Shown here piece by piece: positions 12,143-25,039 of a stretch of DNA of 64,000 nt. The stretch is from Pithys albifrons albifrons. Taxonomy: Eukaryota > Chordata > Aves > Passeriformes > Thamnophilidae. The stretch covers positions 17,381,001-17,445,000 of the forward strand of contig NC_092471.1 of the NCBI RefSeq assembly GCF_047495875.1, in the 5' to 3' direction. Position 1 is the first letter of the stretch. Each line of letters opens with the position of its first letter. The notes below the pieces were generated by a model, which was given only the letters and a program-made list of their open reading frames with translations, made no database searches and had not been told where the DNA came from. The translations under genes and the position numbers were made by a program.

Positions 12143-15100
12143 AAACAGAAGAGGATGTTTCATCATCATCTCACCACCCTACATATTGGTACACATATTG
12201 TCCTACTTGCTGCTATGTGAAGTTCATAGACAAAGTCATCTTGAGGTGCTGGGATAGTGAAAAGCATCTTTTTCACAGTATTTAGAGATGAGTGGACAGT
12301 ATTTTACAGAAGTTCCTTCCCCTGAAAGTGTCTTCAGATCAGCACTTCATCATCATTCTTTATGGCTGGGAGGCAATTAATGTGTAGACAAGTAAAAGGA
12401 AGATGAAACTGCTCACCACTGAGGGAGTCTTTTGCAATTCCTCCTCAAATATGTGCCTAGTAACTTTTGTTAAAGAAGGTCATTCACAGGAAATTCCCTT
12501 CCATATGCAGCTCTCCAGAGCCAGCTAGATGTTCCTGTATGGCTTATAAATCACAGAGGCAGCTGTTACCATCAGCATTTTTCCTACTCCCTTGAAGTAC
12601 TAACAGCCACAGCAGCTGCTGAGTCTGAAGTTAATTTCACAAATTAACCTGAGAATATCCCACAGTCCCAGGACAGCAACCCCACCTGCTCCATGCATCT
12701 TCCTGAGCTTGCAGCCTCAGCACTTCTGTAAGCTTTCCAGGAGGGCAGGAAAGTCTTAGGAGGGGGAAACCTCAGCTGGTTAAGTGTTTCAGCTAGAAGG
12801 CAGATAGAGAAGAGATGATGCATTGTACAAAGGCAGAGCAGAAATAAAATACAGGGCAGAAATAAAAATAAGAGAGGGGAAAGGCTCCTAAGAGTATGAA
12901 TGAAACACAGAAGGACATTCACAGTTGTCAGTTATGTTTAGAAAAGAAAGAAATAAGAACTAAGACTGGAGCTGGAAGAACGTGGTACTAGTGACAGCTA
13001 ACCGGGTCACAGGGCCCAGAGTCCTTGGCAGGTGGAATACCTTTGTTTTGTTTAATGTGCTAGTAATTTTTTCAATACCCCAGTGGACTCACACAGACAC
13101 ACACACAGACACACACACAGACACACACACAAACACACACACACAACACAAGTCTGCCCATGGAGATTTGTCTTTGCTCTGCTTTGTATGTTTGGGATGT
13201 GGAAGATTCTTGTGAATCCAGCCCTACTTCTCCCCATTTCAGCAGTAGGGGCTAAGCCATGAGCTCATTACCGTGCTCTGCCTCACCTGGGACCTAGTCC
13301 TGGTATGAGCTGTGCTACTCTTGGGTCTGTGCTCAGCTCTGTCCTGACTTTCTGGTGGGGGAAATGGCATTGGATTTGTCTCTTCATCTCACATTTTTCT
13401 CACAGTTCCTGGCCTGTCAGTTAATCTCATTGCCAGCCCTCTCTGCTTGGGTACTGTGGGACCGTGATTGCCCTTGTCACAACTCATGGAGCAGCTCTGT
13501 TCCTCCTGCTACCCCTCATCACAGAAGATCTAGTGGTATTTGGTAACAGGACTTCTGAGGCAACTCCTCACTTTAAAAAGGTGAAATCTGAGACAAACAA
13601 AACAGATTTGCTGAAAGCCCTGCCCTCAGAGGCTGGGATGCAAGAGCCCCTGAGCTCTTGGAGAAGGGTTGGTATGGCAAGATTTTTAAGGAAGTCTTGA
13701 AGAGTGAAGGGACTCCAGGGGTGCTAAATGTGCTCCATGGTATCCAGTGCTTCAGAGTTCAGGTTTGCACAGGGTGTTTCCTAATACTGAAATTGTTGAG
13801 CTCTGTTTTCTGCTTGCTCAGGAAGTGGTAGAAAATGGGACTTAGTGAAATGCCATGCACAACTCCTGCAGGCACTGCCCCTGGGGGGGGCAGCACCCAG
13901 AATGGCAGGGAAATGCATTTGCTAATGTAGATAAATGAATGGTGAGCTCCAGTAATTGATCTCGGTTTCTGTCCCTAGAAATCCATTACCTACATGGGGT
14001 TTGTATTTCCCCTTAAGGCCAATTAATTAAATGATTTATTGCTGTAAATACATAGCAAAAGGGAAGGAAGGTGGCTGAGGGAGACTGGAGCAAGCAGAGA
14101 GGGGTCTCTTCGATCACCAAAGGATGCCTGATTTCCTTGCTCCAGCCATGCTCGATGGAGAGTTCTGTCCTCCTGCCTAATCAGAGGCTGAGGGATCAAT
14201 ATTACCAAGTGTCCGGGTTGCTCCTTAATGCTTTGTAGACCAAACTGCTCTTTTCAGGGACCTTGGCAGAGGAGTGGTCCCCTGGATGTGGTTACTTTGT
14301 AGTGTGCATGCTGGGAGTCTGCATGTCTAGTGCTGGTCTGCCTCCAGCTGGGTCTGTGGAGTGAGGAGTCTGAGCAGTAAATGTGGCCTTTTCCTGAGAC
14401 TTGGTGCTCTCCACACTTAGCAGGGAGTGGGGCAGAGATGTGCATATGCTTTCCTTTTCCCGTTGGTCAGCAAGCTCCTTTGATTGGGACCTTTCCTTCA
14501 TGGTGCACGGGGCTACCTCATGATATTCCCACAGGTGAGGAACTTCCCCGAACATGGCCAAAAAGGCCTTAAAGACAGGCAGTGGAATAACAGAGAGAGT
14601 ATTGAGTGTCTGCCTCACACCATTTTTGGATCCTTTCCTAGCCACAAGGTCAAACCCACTCCAGACCAGCTGCTGGAGAACTTCCTCTGGGAATGCAGAC
14701 CATGGCCCCAAACTCTTTCAACAGTGAACATTTGTTACTCCTGTGAGCTGGAAAGCCAATGAAATCGGAGGGGTGGAGCAGCGTGACCTGTCCACCCCAG
14801 AGATGTGGGACCTGCTACTCTGCCCTTTGGGCAGAGGAGGGAGGTCAGTCTGCCCACATCCTGACTGTAATTGCTGAGCCTACATTGGGATTTTTCCTCC
14901 TGCCCCAGTTCTGTGAGAGTACTTAGTTTCTTCATTTCTTTTCTTCCTATGAGGCTAAAAAAAGAATTAAGCCTTCTGTATGAAATATCTGATTCAGTGT
15001 AAAGCCATACATTCTTCATCTCCCACCCTTCTGTGAGAATTGCTTCTTCACTTTGACTGACAAAAACCAGTGTGTTTGCGTGAGCACAGCCCTACTTACA

Positions 15101-15976
15101 GGAGGAAATGAAAGTTCGGCATCACTCACAGTTTTGCGCTTTGATATTCTTGAACACATTTGTATTAAACAAGAAGAGTTCAAGCTACCCCTTCTACAGA
15201 AAGGAGATATGGTTGAAGTGCGTGTTTGACTATGCAAGACCAATTCCTGACTGCAGCTGAGCACGTGCAGGATTTAAAGTGTCAGAGCTGAGGTGACACT
15301 GTGTGTCCCTTGTCCTCTTGGTGGGTAATGACCAGGAACCGGCTTGTCCCTTGATTGAGCTGTGCTGCACCAGACTTCGCTGCTAGAGGAAGGGTAGAGC
15401 CCTCACATCTACTTGTACTTTCGCTTCCAAGAATTGTTTTTAGGTAAAGAACACTTTGATTAAAAGAACTAATTCACAAAACAACAGTAAACAAAGAAAA
15501 TCCCTGTGTAAGCTCCACACAACAACAGTCACAGCATCTCATTTCTTCTAAGCTCTAACGACCAACTTGACAGAAGCAACAGGAGCAATGGGGACCAGAA
15601 AGGTCATGCAAACCTTCAGTCCTCTGGGCCCTTCAACAACCAGCTCTTCCTGAGTGGGGTCATGACTACCCCAGAGCAATGTTTTGTCAAGAAGCAGTGG
15701 GATCCCAGGGATTCTGCCCCTCAGATTCCACTTCAGGAGGGGCTTCCTAGGTAATGTCACTTTAGATTTACACCTACTGTCTGCTTCTATGTTGTCTTAT
15801 TTAATAAATGTGTTACAGAGTTCTGTACTCTTCTTACACAGGTTTCTTAGCTTTTTCTTCACAATGTCTGTCCCAGCTTTCTCTGTCAGGACCTTCAAAA
15901 AGTCACAAAAAGGCAGTCTCACGATTGAATATCCACACCTTGATCCCACTCTTACACATAATGTCCCCTGACATCT
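12143..15976. other. unique noncoding sequence
   Basis: Holds an interrupted CA microsatellite near 13.1 kb and otherwise nothing recognised. Overlapping frames of 90-140 codons on both strands around 14.3-14.8 kb show no domain and are probably chance. Confidence 0.45.
13090..13149 (+). repeat. interrupted (CA)n microsatellite with 12-base period
   Basis: CA dinucleotides interrupted by G at regular 12-base spacing (13096, 13108, 13120), giving an AGACACACACAC higher-order unit, then plain CA and AACACA. The regular interruption shows that the 12-mer itself was duplicated. Confidence 0.9.
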
Positions 15977-16152
15977 TGTTGCCCAGGGCAGTTTTGGCTG
16001 CCCCATCCCTGGAAATGTTCCAGGCTGGATTGGCTGAGGCTCTGAGCAATGTGGTCTAGTGGAAGGTGTCCCCGCCCATGGCAAGAGGGTTGGAACTAGA
16101 TGGGCTTTAAGGTCCCTTCCAGCACAAACCATTCTATGATCCTATGATTCTA
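15977..16152 (+). mobile_element. CR1 LINE 3' fragment
   Basis: Begins within the TTGCCCAG...GGCAG...CTGCCCCATCCCTGGAA region and runs through CTAGTGGAAGGTGTCC to the tail ATTCTATGATCCTATGATTC. It is about 175 bases in sense orientation, truncated at the 5' end. Confidence 0.92.
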
Positions 16153-17204
16153 CCTTTAGGAACTGATGCAGGGACAATAATAGAAAGAGCCTGACCCAGT
16201 GTGAGCAGCTCTAGTCCTGGGTTCCTTTGCACACAGCCCCTTCTGCACTGTTGTGGTATATATGTAACTCCCTGCTGCATGTCCTTCCACACAGTGTTGC
16301 TGTGGTGATGTTAATTCAGCTGGTGACAAACATCATCATTTTTTGTCTCCATCCTGATTATGCCTTAGATCAGGCTCAAATAGAGAGTCACTTTGTTTAA
16401 AGGAGTAAAAGGTGGCACTAAGTTATGTAGGGGGTAGGGAGAGTGGACTGACCATCTCAGAAGGTCCAACACTGTGTCCATAGTGAATACTGGAAGGAGA
16501 AATCCCTTTTGGGAAAGGCTGTGGGGAAGCTGATTCTTGATGTACATAGCTACACATATCTTGATGCGGAGCTTAATCCCCAGGAAATCTGGATCTGTGG
16601 CTTGGTTTTGGTCTGTTGTGCTTGAAGCTTAGGCTGTACCACAGTCTTACTGTTCACAGAGGTTTGAGAGCTCTTCTTGGGTCCATGTCCTTCCTTTCTG
16701 ATTTAATTTGGTCCTAATTAATTTTCACAGTAAGAGGATGAGAGGCAGAATTGCAACAGAAGAAATTCAATTAGATAAAAGGAAAAAAATTCCATAGTGA
16801 AAGCAGGTAGCCATCAAATCACAGGCTCAGGTAGGCTGTGGGAGCTCTCTGCTTGCTGCACTTCTTACTTGACTGAATAGACCTGAAGACCTAAGCTAAC
16901 TTTGGTCAAAGGTTAGCCAGAGACCTGCAGAGCTTCCTCTCACATGAGTTATTCTGGGATGTTGTGAACTCTGTGTTGGCTTGTTTTCCCCTGCTCCTCA
17001 CCCCACATCACCAGCCTTCAGCACTGGGCACCACAGTACCAAAGGACATGGTCCAGACAAGGGGAAAGAGCTCAGGTGTGCAGACATGACTCTGGAATAG
17101 GACTCAGTGAAGCAAACTGATTTGAGTGCAGGAGAGTAAAAATAAAACACTGCTTTTATCACTGGGCTGTGTCCAGAGGCCAAGGAATTAAAGCAGAAAC
17201 GCGC

Positions 17205-17345
17205 ACAAGCATTGGGATGGGGAGTTATTTAATCAACTGGAATTAGCTGTGGGGTTTGTCACTTCGGCTTTTTGTGTTTGGAGTGATTACAATTAAAATG
17301 CAAAGTTCTGACTGCTTAAGTGCTCTGTGCTAATTGGGGGATCAG
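17205..17345. promoter_or_regulatory. conserved-looking noncoding segment (candidate enhancer)
   Basis: An AT-rich block with several homeodomain-type cores (TTAATC, ATTA, TAATTG), an octamer-like ATGCAAAG and a retained CpG. The local composition differs from its flanks, and no repeat family matches it. The words are seen. Conservation and enhancer activity are inferred. Confidence 0.25.
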
Positions 17346-18035
17346 TGGGCTGTGTTTTCACTTTCTCCTCTAATTTCTTTTATGTCTTTGTTTCCAGGGC
17401 AGGTGTGGCAAGCCCAGGGATTTGAAATGAAGGAGAGAGGTGGGGAACTCCAAATCAAAACTGTGTGGGCAATTCCTCCAAAGCTGGGATGAGTGGGAAG
17501 CAGGGGTCTTTCCTGCACAGGGAACAAACCTTTGTGAAGGGGTATGATAATCCTGCTTTCCTCTCCCCTGGTTACATTTTAAGCTCTGGTGCAATATCTC
17601 TGGGATTCCACTGAATGAGGGAGTTGATCAAGAGTTCCCATATTTTTGCAGCTACTGTGGGGAAAGAACTGTTTCTCAGAGAAGCCTTAGCCCTTTTCTT
17701 CATCAGTGGGTGCTTTTCCAGGCTGAGGTCTGATTTTTGGAGAGGGCAGCTGAAGAGCTGTCACACCAGTCTTTTCATATACCCCCATACAAGGAACTAT
17801 GCAATCCTGAGGTAGATGTGGGCACCAATTAGTACACCCATGTAGCTGTCCCAAATCAGCAAGATGCTTCTTGTGCCTGTAAGGGGGGGAAATCCCACTT
17901 GGATTACTTGAGTGAACAGTGAAAGGGAACACTCCAAGGTCTCTGACATGCACACAGTGGAGACTTCTTCATGCACAAGTGGTGTCTGGGGAAGTGTCTT
18001 GCACACGGTGACTGCAGTTAGGGGTGGGGCCAGCC

Positions 18036-18080
18036 AGTGTACTCCTTCTGGTGCCAGCTCTACTTTGAGCCCCGCTTAAG
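18036..18080 (+). repeat. 46-base dispersed repeat, copy 1
   Basis: Aligns with 21453-21499 at about 80 percent identity by eye, sharing TCCTTCTGGTG, CAGCTCTA, TGAGC and CTTAAG in the same order. No known family is recognised. Confidence 0.4.
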
Positions 18081-19124
18081 CACCCAGCAGGGACCAACTT
18101 TATGGTGGGGTCAAAATTCAGGGGCATTTGAGGTACTGGCATCGCAAAAATGTTGCTATTCCCACCCAAAATTTCCTTTGTCAGCAGTGCTTCACAGAGA
18201 GCTGTGGTCAGCAGTGATGGGAAGCTGAGCAAAATCACGTCTATCTGCTGAATTCATCTTTTAAGCAGCTGACTTCTCCTTATGCTTGTTCCTATCCCAG
18301 CCCATTGGCAAGGTGACAGGTTACCCCTTCCTTTTTGATGGAGAGCTGAGGCCCGGGGAGAACCTGCAATCCAACAAAGTAATGCCAGCACAGCAGGGAG
18401 CAGAGCCAGCAAAAGCCTTGATAATCATGTCAGGGGGGTTTGCAGAGTGGAGTGAGGACCAGCAGAGAGAGAGCCAGAGATGCAGCAAGTCCATGAGGAC
18501 AAATGGTCCTGGAGAGTCCCTCCTCAGAGAAGTGTTACAGCAATCCTCTACTAACTCCATGACAGGCTCTGGAGGAGGACAAGCATTCCACATCTCATTA
18601 CCAGGAAGCTGGTGCAGCACTTAGCAAATTAAATTAAAACCCAGGCTCCCCACCTTGAATCCCCCTTTCCTGAACTGACTGCTGGTGTGCTGCAGGGCTG
18701 GAAGGCATGGCAGGAAAGGGTCTGTCTCCAGCTGAAGACCAGGGAAGGCTCTGAAAGGGTTGAGAGGAGGTGGATCCCTCCTCAGACACACACAGAGGAG
18801 AGCGAGCAAGGGGCCGGGGCCAGTGCCAGTGGGAGGCTTCTGTCCCTAACGAACCCTTCTCATGCCCAGCCAAGCACATCAGCAGAGCAGTCCCTTCCCC
18901 AGGGAAGGGGAGGAGGGGTCCCAGGGGCTCTGCCACAGAGTGCCCCATGATGCAGCTCCTGCTCTCGCTCCAATGGTCTCCAGAGATGGGCAGCTATGTG
19001 TGAAACGTGTTCATCTCTTCGGTTTTTTTACATGAATTCAGCAAGATTTACCACAAGAAAGGGGAGAAGGAGAAAGGAAAATACCTTCTGATTGTAGTGG
19101 AAGGTTTGGGGAAACAGAGTTGAG

Positions 19125-19167
19125 GAGGGAAGGGAGAGGAAGAGTGTTGAGGAGGGAAAGCAGAGGA

Positions 19168-19212
<45 letters not shown>

Positions 19213-19260
19213 GAGAGTAAAGAAGAGAGGGAGAGAGGAGAGGAAGAGGAAGAACTAGAG
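19125..19260 (+). repeat. GA-rich polypurine tract
   Basis: A nearly pure purine stretch with an uninterrupted (GA)n core from about 19173 to 19203, followed by GAGGA and GGAAGA variants. The plus-strand frame through it reads as Arg/Glu alternation, a result of the repeat and not a protein. Confidence 0.9.
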
Positions 19261-21288
19261 CAAGAAACCAGAGGAGAGATTACTACACACACAGCTCTCT
19301 TTCCTATAGTCTCCAAAGCAGGAGTGAGATATTTAATGGAAATGTGCTGGGCTGGAATGGAAAGAATATTTTTTAGCATCTCAAAAATGAAGTGTTGCTG
19401 AGGAAAACTCTAAACTAAAGGGTATGAGGGTTTTCGACCTGTGTTCCTGAAGGAAAACTCAGGGGCAGAGAAAAGTAAACTACCCTTGCCTAGAAGCCTG
19501 GGATTTTTCATTTTCCCCCCTTCAAACACCTAAATGGAAACACAGAAGGACATGTCAGTGACATTACCAAGTCACCTTGAGAGCAGCGTTGGGTGGAAAA
19601 GGGACTTTCTAGAAACCACAGGGAGAGTAGATAACCAACCCAGTGCAAGGATCACCCTGGGTTCCGTGGGAACTCAGTGTGTGTAGTGTGGGAAGACAGG
19701 AAGGCAGAGCTGGGATGAGGAGACACTGGGATCACTCTCATAGTCTAGGCCAATGTACAACTGGAATGTTCTCCTGGATGGGGCCAAACTCTGGAGTGCC
19801 AAGTGCCTAAAGGAAACATGTGTCAGCTCCTGAAGACCAATTTGATAAGATCCCACCCTGCAGAAATGAAGAGAGAATTGCATTCAGAGATGCAGCTCTG
19901 GAAAAAATGTGGAAAGTACCATTTACGGATGTTTTCCTAAGTGAACAGAGAAGAAGAGAGAATCACCCAAAAAGAAGGTGAAACTGGAACTCCAGTTCCT
20001 GACTCAGAGACTGTCTTCTGACCACAGCAGGCCAATGAGACTTCTCCTTGTGTGAGCTGGCTCCTCACCTCCAAAGTAATTGGGACAGTAGGATGGGGTT
20101 GGCCTCTTTATCTCTCTGCTGTCCAGTGAAACATGCAACTCGAGCCACCAGCACTTGATTTTGGAAGCAGTTTGGGAGCATCCTTGGAAGCCAAGTGGTG
20201 CCTGTGCCATGAGGCCTTGGACTCGGCTATTCTTGGCACCGAGATGCTTCGGGAGCCAGGAGGGAGAATAGCTGCTCAAAGAAAAAGTCAGTTTTCTTGT
20301 TCTCCTGACAAATGAATTTAAACTGAACCAGAATTTTGAGCAAAGCTGATAATAGCTGTGCTATTTTAATCCATCTGTGTCTCCCTTGCCTCAGCATCAG
20401 CGCCGACGTCAAAAGCTGCTCAGCCAGGAAAGACCCTGGGTAGATCTTGGGGAGCTGGAGCTTGGCAGTGGCACGGGAGGATTGGAATGCACAGCCCTGT
20501 CTCTGCTAATTGGCTCTGCTCCTTTGGATGGAGAAATGAGTCCTCCCCAGCCAAGCATAAACAATGTTGAGGAAGTTTCCTCCTGCAAGAACAAATATAA
20601 AACCCATGTAGCCTTAATAAATAAATAAGGTTCCATGCTCTGCTCCCAGATGCTGCTGCAGAAATCCAGAATAAGTTTTGTGGATGAATTCCAAATAGAC
20701 CAATGTCAGGGACAGCTGAATTTAGCCTGAATGGCAGAGGAGGGAAATGAGATGCTTTTGCTTACTGCATTGAAGCATAAACATAATTTCCCTTGTGAAG
20801 TTTTCTAGTGATTCTCTGAAATATAACAAAAGGGAGCTGTGGCTCCTCAGCATTGTTTCTTTCTTTAGCTGCCCTTTGCTGTCTGAGATACAGTGTCACA
20901 GAGGAGCTTATCCTTGGGGCTGTTAAAGTCAGGCGTGTCCCAGGTGGGCTCTCTGACATCAGGGATTCCTGTCATGGCACAGGGAACCACCAGCTGAAAG
21001 ACCTACTGTGATCCTGGTTGCAGTCCCTTCTGCCTAAATTTGAACCCCACCTCTGGAGACAGTCAAGAAAAATCTCTTCTTTGCTATGAATTAGGGCAAA
21101 GTGCTTCTTGATCTCTGCATGAAGCAGATCAGCTGAGCACATGAAAATTTTAAGAAAGACAGAGGTGATTTGGTTTTATTCCTTTAGCTTTTTTGCCTTG
21201 CAACTTGTCTCGTCCCAGTTCCAAGTGGGGTTTTTTTGAGCTCAGTTATCTTTTCCCTTGTCAATCCCAAAATTTAGCAAATGTTGTG

Positions 21289-21377
21289 TAAAAAAAACAA
21301 AAAACCAAAAAAAAAACCCAAAACCAAATAAAACTAAATGACAGCCAGTAAAAACAAAACAAACAAACAAACAAAAA
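21289..21377 (+). repeat. A-rich tract with (CAAAA)n and (CAAA)n
   Basis: A runs interrupted by C, ending in AAACAAACAAACAAACAAA. It is a simple repeat, and no retroposon body is seen before it. Confidence 0.8.
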
Positions 21378-21452
21378 CCTAATGCAAAAGAGTTTCTTTG
21401 TAACCAAATTGATGTCAGCATCTGTGGAAATGAAATATTTAGCCCAGGATTC

Positions 21453-21499
21453 AGTGCTTATCCTTCTGGTGTCAGCTCTAATCTGAGCTGCCACTTAAG
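21453..21499 (+). repeat. 46-base dispersed repeat, copy 2
   Basis: Partner of 18036-18080 in the same orientation, with one base of insertion and about nine mismatches. Confidence 0.4.
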
Positions 21500-22679
21500 A
21501 AAACGAACAAACAAATAAAAAATAGTCAAACCTTTTCCCTTACGGTGCTGGTTTCAGAGATGTAAATTCAGTACTCAGAATTCATCATAATGAGTTTCTC
21601 TGCACATATCAGATTGTTCGGGGGAATTCGTGATGTCCCACCATGGCTTCTGCAGCTCATCTGCACTGTTGCTTCTCTTTCCCTCCCTACTCCCAGCTCC
21701 CTCTCTCTGTGCTCATCTTGTTCCCAAATGCCAGTGCTGGCACACCCCAGGGAAGCACCAGCAGCTTCAGGCCCTCGGGGGTACTGAGATTTTTGGCTTA
21801 GTTGAGTTATTTGCTCGCACTGCTGCTCTAGCCTGGTGATGGATGGCTCTGTTCTGGTGGGCACGAGGGCAAGGAAGCAGACTGGCAGAGAGGAGGGGAA
21901 CTGGTACCTCTCCAAACCCATGCCAAGCTCCAGGCCACACTGCCCTAACACAAACTTGATAATCCATCCTGTATAAATGCTTTAAACTGACCTTTAAAAA
22001 ATCCCTCATGAAACTCTCTTTGGGGGTTTGGTTTTGATTTATTTTTGGAAGCAGTAACAACAAAACAAGAAAAACTCAAATAGCATTTTTAGCTTTGGAC
22101 ACCCCAGGAGCCCCAGCAAATCCAAAAATATACTTGAAAAGCAAGAGAACAGTGGTCTGTTTTACCCATAAAAGCCACAAAAATACTAACCCCAGGAGAA
22201 GCCTTTTTTTTTTAGTGCTAAATGTGAATAAATTTTTTCAGCCAAAATAGAAGCTGATGTAATAGATTTGACCTTTCTTGCCTGATCTTACCCAGAGCAG
22301 GTGCTTTTTTAACATATTAATAATCTGGGACCTTCCCACATCAGAATTCAACCTTGGTGTATCTCAGATATAACATATCCTCTGCCACAAGGTTGTTAGC
22401 CAAGCTGGGGCTGCAGAAGAGCCCACCAGCTTCAGAGTTTGTCCAGTTTGGGCAAACCCTCTGTCCCTCTGGTATTCTCCATGCTGAGGGTGCCTGGCCA
22501 GTCTTGCCAGGGTCTGGTGAGGAATCTCCTTCAAGCAGCCCCCTGGTTTCTATGCCTTACATACTGGTGGTGGGGACTGTCTCATCTGATCTCAACACAG
22601 AACTGCCAACACCTGGTCAGTGTCACTTTGTCTTGTGACAAACTAATGAAACAGCAATGGTGATGAGAAGCCAAGGGAA

Positions 22680-22998
22680 TAGAATCATAAAAACATAGAA
22701 TTGTTAAGGCTGGAAAATACCTAGGATCACCAAGCCCAGCTGTCAACCCAGAACCACCATGTTCACCACTAAACCATGTCTCCAAGTGCCACATCCACAC
22801 ATTTTTGTACACTTCCAAGGATGGTGACTCTATCACTGCCATGGGCAGTGATGCAACTCTTCCAGTTGCAAATTTTCCCTAATATTCAGACTAAACCTGC
22901 CCTGGCACAACTTGAGGCCTTGTCATTTGTTACCTGAGAGAAGAGACTGACACCCACCTCACTACAACCTCCTTTCAGGGAGTTCTAAAGACCAATAA
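22680..22998 (-). mobile_element. CR1 LINE 3' fragment
   Basis: Plus strand begins AGAATCATAAAAACATAG and TTGTTAAGGCTGGAAAATAC (antisense CR1 tail). It continues through CACCACTAAACCATGTC, the GACACTTCCAAGGATGGTGACT-type region and the antisense CTTGAGGCC...ACCTCACTACAACCTCC segment. About 320 bases, one of the longer copies in the window. Confidence 0.92.
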
Positions 22999-23763
22999 CA
23001 TGCTTTTCTTTCAGCTGAGGGTCTTGCACTGATTATTTATGTTTCAGGAATAGATAGTTTGATCTTTCTCTTGTTCTCCAGAGTATGGCTGGACTCTTTA
23101 TCTGAAGGCTGGTCTGGACAGTGTCTTCACCTCACCCAAACAGACCAGTTGTCCCCACTTATGAGAAGTCATGGACTCCCTGGAGGGCTGCCAGCTCTCC
23201 CCTTGTCCCTCTGCTTCGATGCTGATGCTGGGAGTCAGCATGCTGTGTTTGCTTTTAATGACCACAGCAATGTTCTCACTGCAGATGAGTCTACATGTGT
23301 TTAAAAAAGCAAAATAAATTCCCCCTGACCCTTCTTCCCAGCCAAAAATGAAAAGTACAACCAGGTTGGAGGAGATATGCACAGTTTGGTGTCCTGCCTG
23401 CTCAGCTTCAGCAGAGGTAAGAGTCCTTCTCTTGAGGAGTTTCCTCCCCAACCAGCCAAGTCCATACCCCAGGGATGAGGAGGGAAGGGAAGGGGGGCAG
23501 GGAAGCACTGGCAGCAGGGCAGTGGCAAGGACACAGAGGAAGGTGTACAAGAAGAGGTCTGAGAGGCTGCAGGACAGTGATAGCAGGGGAAGGCACCAGA
23601 GCAATGGCCATGTAGCATCTCCATAAATTGACAGGAAAAATTTTTCAGTCCCCCCAAAGCTGGGCACTGCTCTGTAAAGAAGGAAAGGCCTTTTGTGCCA
23701 AACACCACTATGGCAGAGCTCATGGTGCCTGCCCTGCTTCTGCTGTCCCCACCATGAGTGGGA
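22999..23763. other. unique sequence between two CR1 copies
   Basis: A 223-codon minus-strand frame spans most of this gap (23098-23769) and starts at the edge of the next CR1. It is Leu/Ser/Pro-rich with no domain, and two shorter minus-strand frames overlap it. I regard it as probable chance and give it no product. Confidence 0.4.
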
Positions 23764-23866
23764 GATCATAGAATCACAGAATGTTTTGGAGTGAAAGGGA
23801 CCTTAAAGATCATCTCTTCCAATGCCCTGCCATGGGCAGGACAGCTTCTACTAGACCAGATGACTG
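23764..23866 (-). mobile_element. CR1 LINE 3' fragment
   Basis: Starts with ATCATAGAATCACAGAATG (antisense tail) and GGGACCTTAAAGATCATCTC. It loses similarity after the antisense of the CCATGGGCAGG...CTAGACCAGATGA region. About 100 bases. Confidence 0.88.
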
Positions 23867-25039
23867 TTGTCACCACGTCGGGGCTGGACCAGGGACACTC
23901 ACTATCCCTGAGAGGACAGCCCAACACAGCACATCTGCGGGTGCAAGCCTTTGGAGCAAGGCAGGTTCTCTCCTTTACATTTGTACATTTGGATTTGTTT
24001 CACGGATTACTGGTACTGCTCTAATGCTTCATGGAGCTTCAGTGGGCAATAAGGCAAAACTAGACCAGTTCCCTGTAGCAAGTGTGCTCTCTGCTCTTCC
24101 ACCAGCTTTTTCTTCTGTTATAGCAAGTCAAATTCAGGCTTCCCTGAATCTGAGTGCTTTGCTTTTAACCCACTCATGGCTTTCTTTTTACCTTTGATCC
24201 CTGTGACTGGTAAAACCTATGGAGCAAATGATGGCTGCCCTCCTTCACCTTTCATTACAAGGCTGAAATGTAGCCTTAGTTCACCAAATGTTTTTGAACT
24301 AACTAAGGATGAACATCAGGCCACAGGTCTCCAACTTTTTAATTTCCTCTGGCAGTCTAGATATAGAATCCATTGGGTATATGGACTATGCCTTACATGC
24401 ATTGCCTTACACAGTCCTTGCAGAAAGCCACAGAGAGGTTGTGTCTTGATAAATTCCTTTATACCAATCAGAGAATCCTTCTGTAAAACCAAAAGTAGAT
24501 GTTGGACAGGGAAAGTTCCAATAAGTTAAATATTTCCAAAAAATAATCAAAAGAACAAACATGCTCCAAACAAAAACATCAATCTTTTTCCCATAAATTA
24601 ATGTCCACTCATAGTTCAAAACACATGGCATTTAAACAATCAACAGTGAAATGAAACACAAAAATTAGAAAGACAATGTTTTGCAACTCAAATGTTCTTA
24701 TTTGGTCAATTTTAGATCTTATTTTTTCATTTGAATTTCCGTTTCCATTTTGAAATTTTCATCCTCATTTATGCTGAAAAAATGTATATGAAACATTAAA
24801 ACCACACCTGAACTGGAAAAAAACCCTTTCCCTCTGCTTTTAAATGGCTCATTTCCCAGGCTGTCAGCCACCCACCCAGCTCTTTGCAAAGTCCCTTTGG
24901 GCACAAGTAGTCTGCCAGGAGCTCATTTCTGCAGTCCCAGCCCTGCAAAATGCTGCTGCTGTTCCCACAAAGGTTTGATCTCTCAGTGGGATGCCCCAAG
25001 AAGCATCTGTCTGGTAAGCCATTGTTGGCTGCTGGAGGG
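23867..25039. other. unique noncoding sequence
   Basis: No element or gene recognised. The plus-strand frames at 23781-24197 and 24176-24529 have no domain, and the first begins inside a CR1 tail. Confidence 0.4.

Larger units (their letters stand above)
16153..22679. other. unique noncoding sequence with simple repeats
   Basis: Contains the conserved-looking segment near 17.2 kb, a 46-base sequence that recurs 3.4 kb downstream (18036-18080 and 21453-21499), a GA purine tract and an A-rich tract. No coding gene is recognised. The many overlapping frames show no domain. Confidence 0.45.

Noticed and set aside
23098..23769. 223-codon minus-strand open frame, longest in the window
   Set aside because: Starts at the edge of a CR1 tail, is Leu/Ser/Pro-rich with no domain, and other minus-strand frames overlap it. 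No splice or promoter context supports it.
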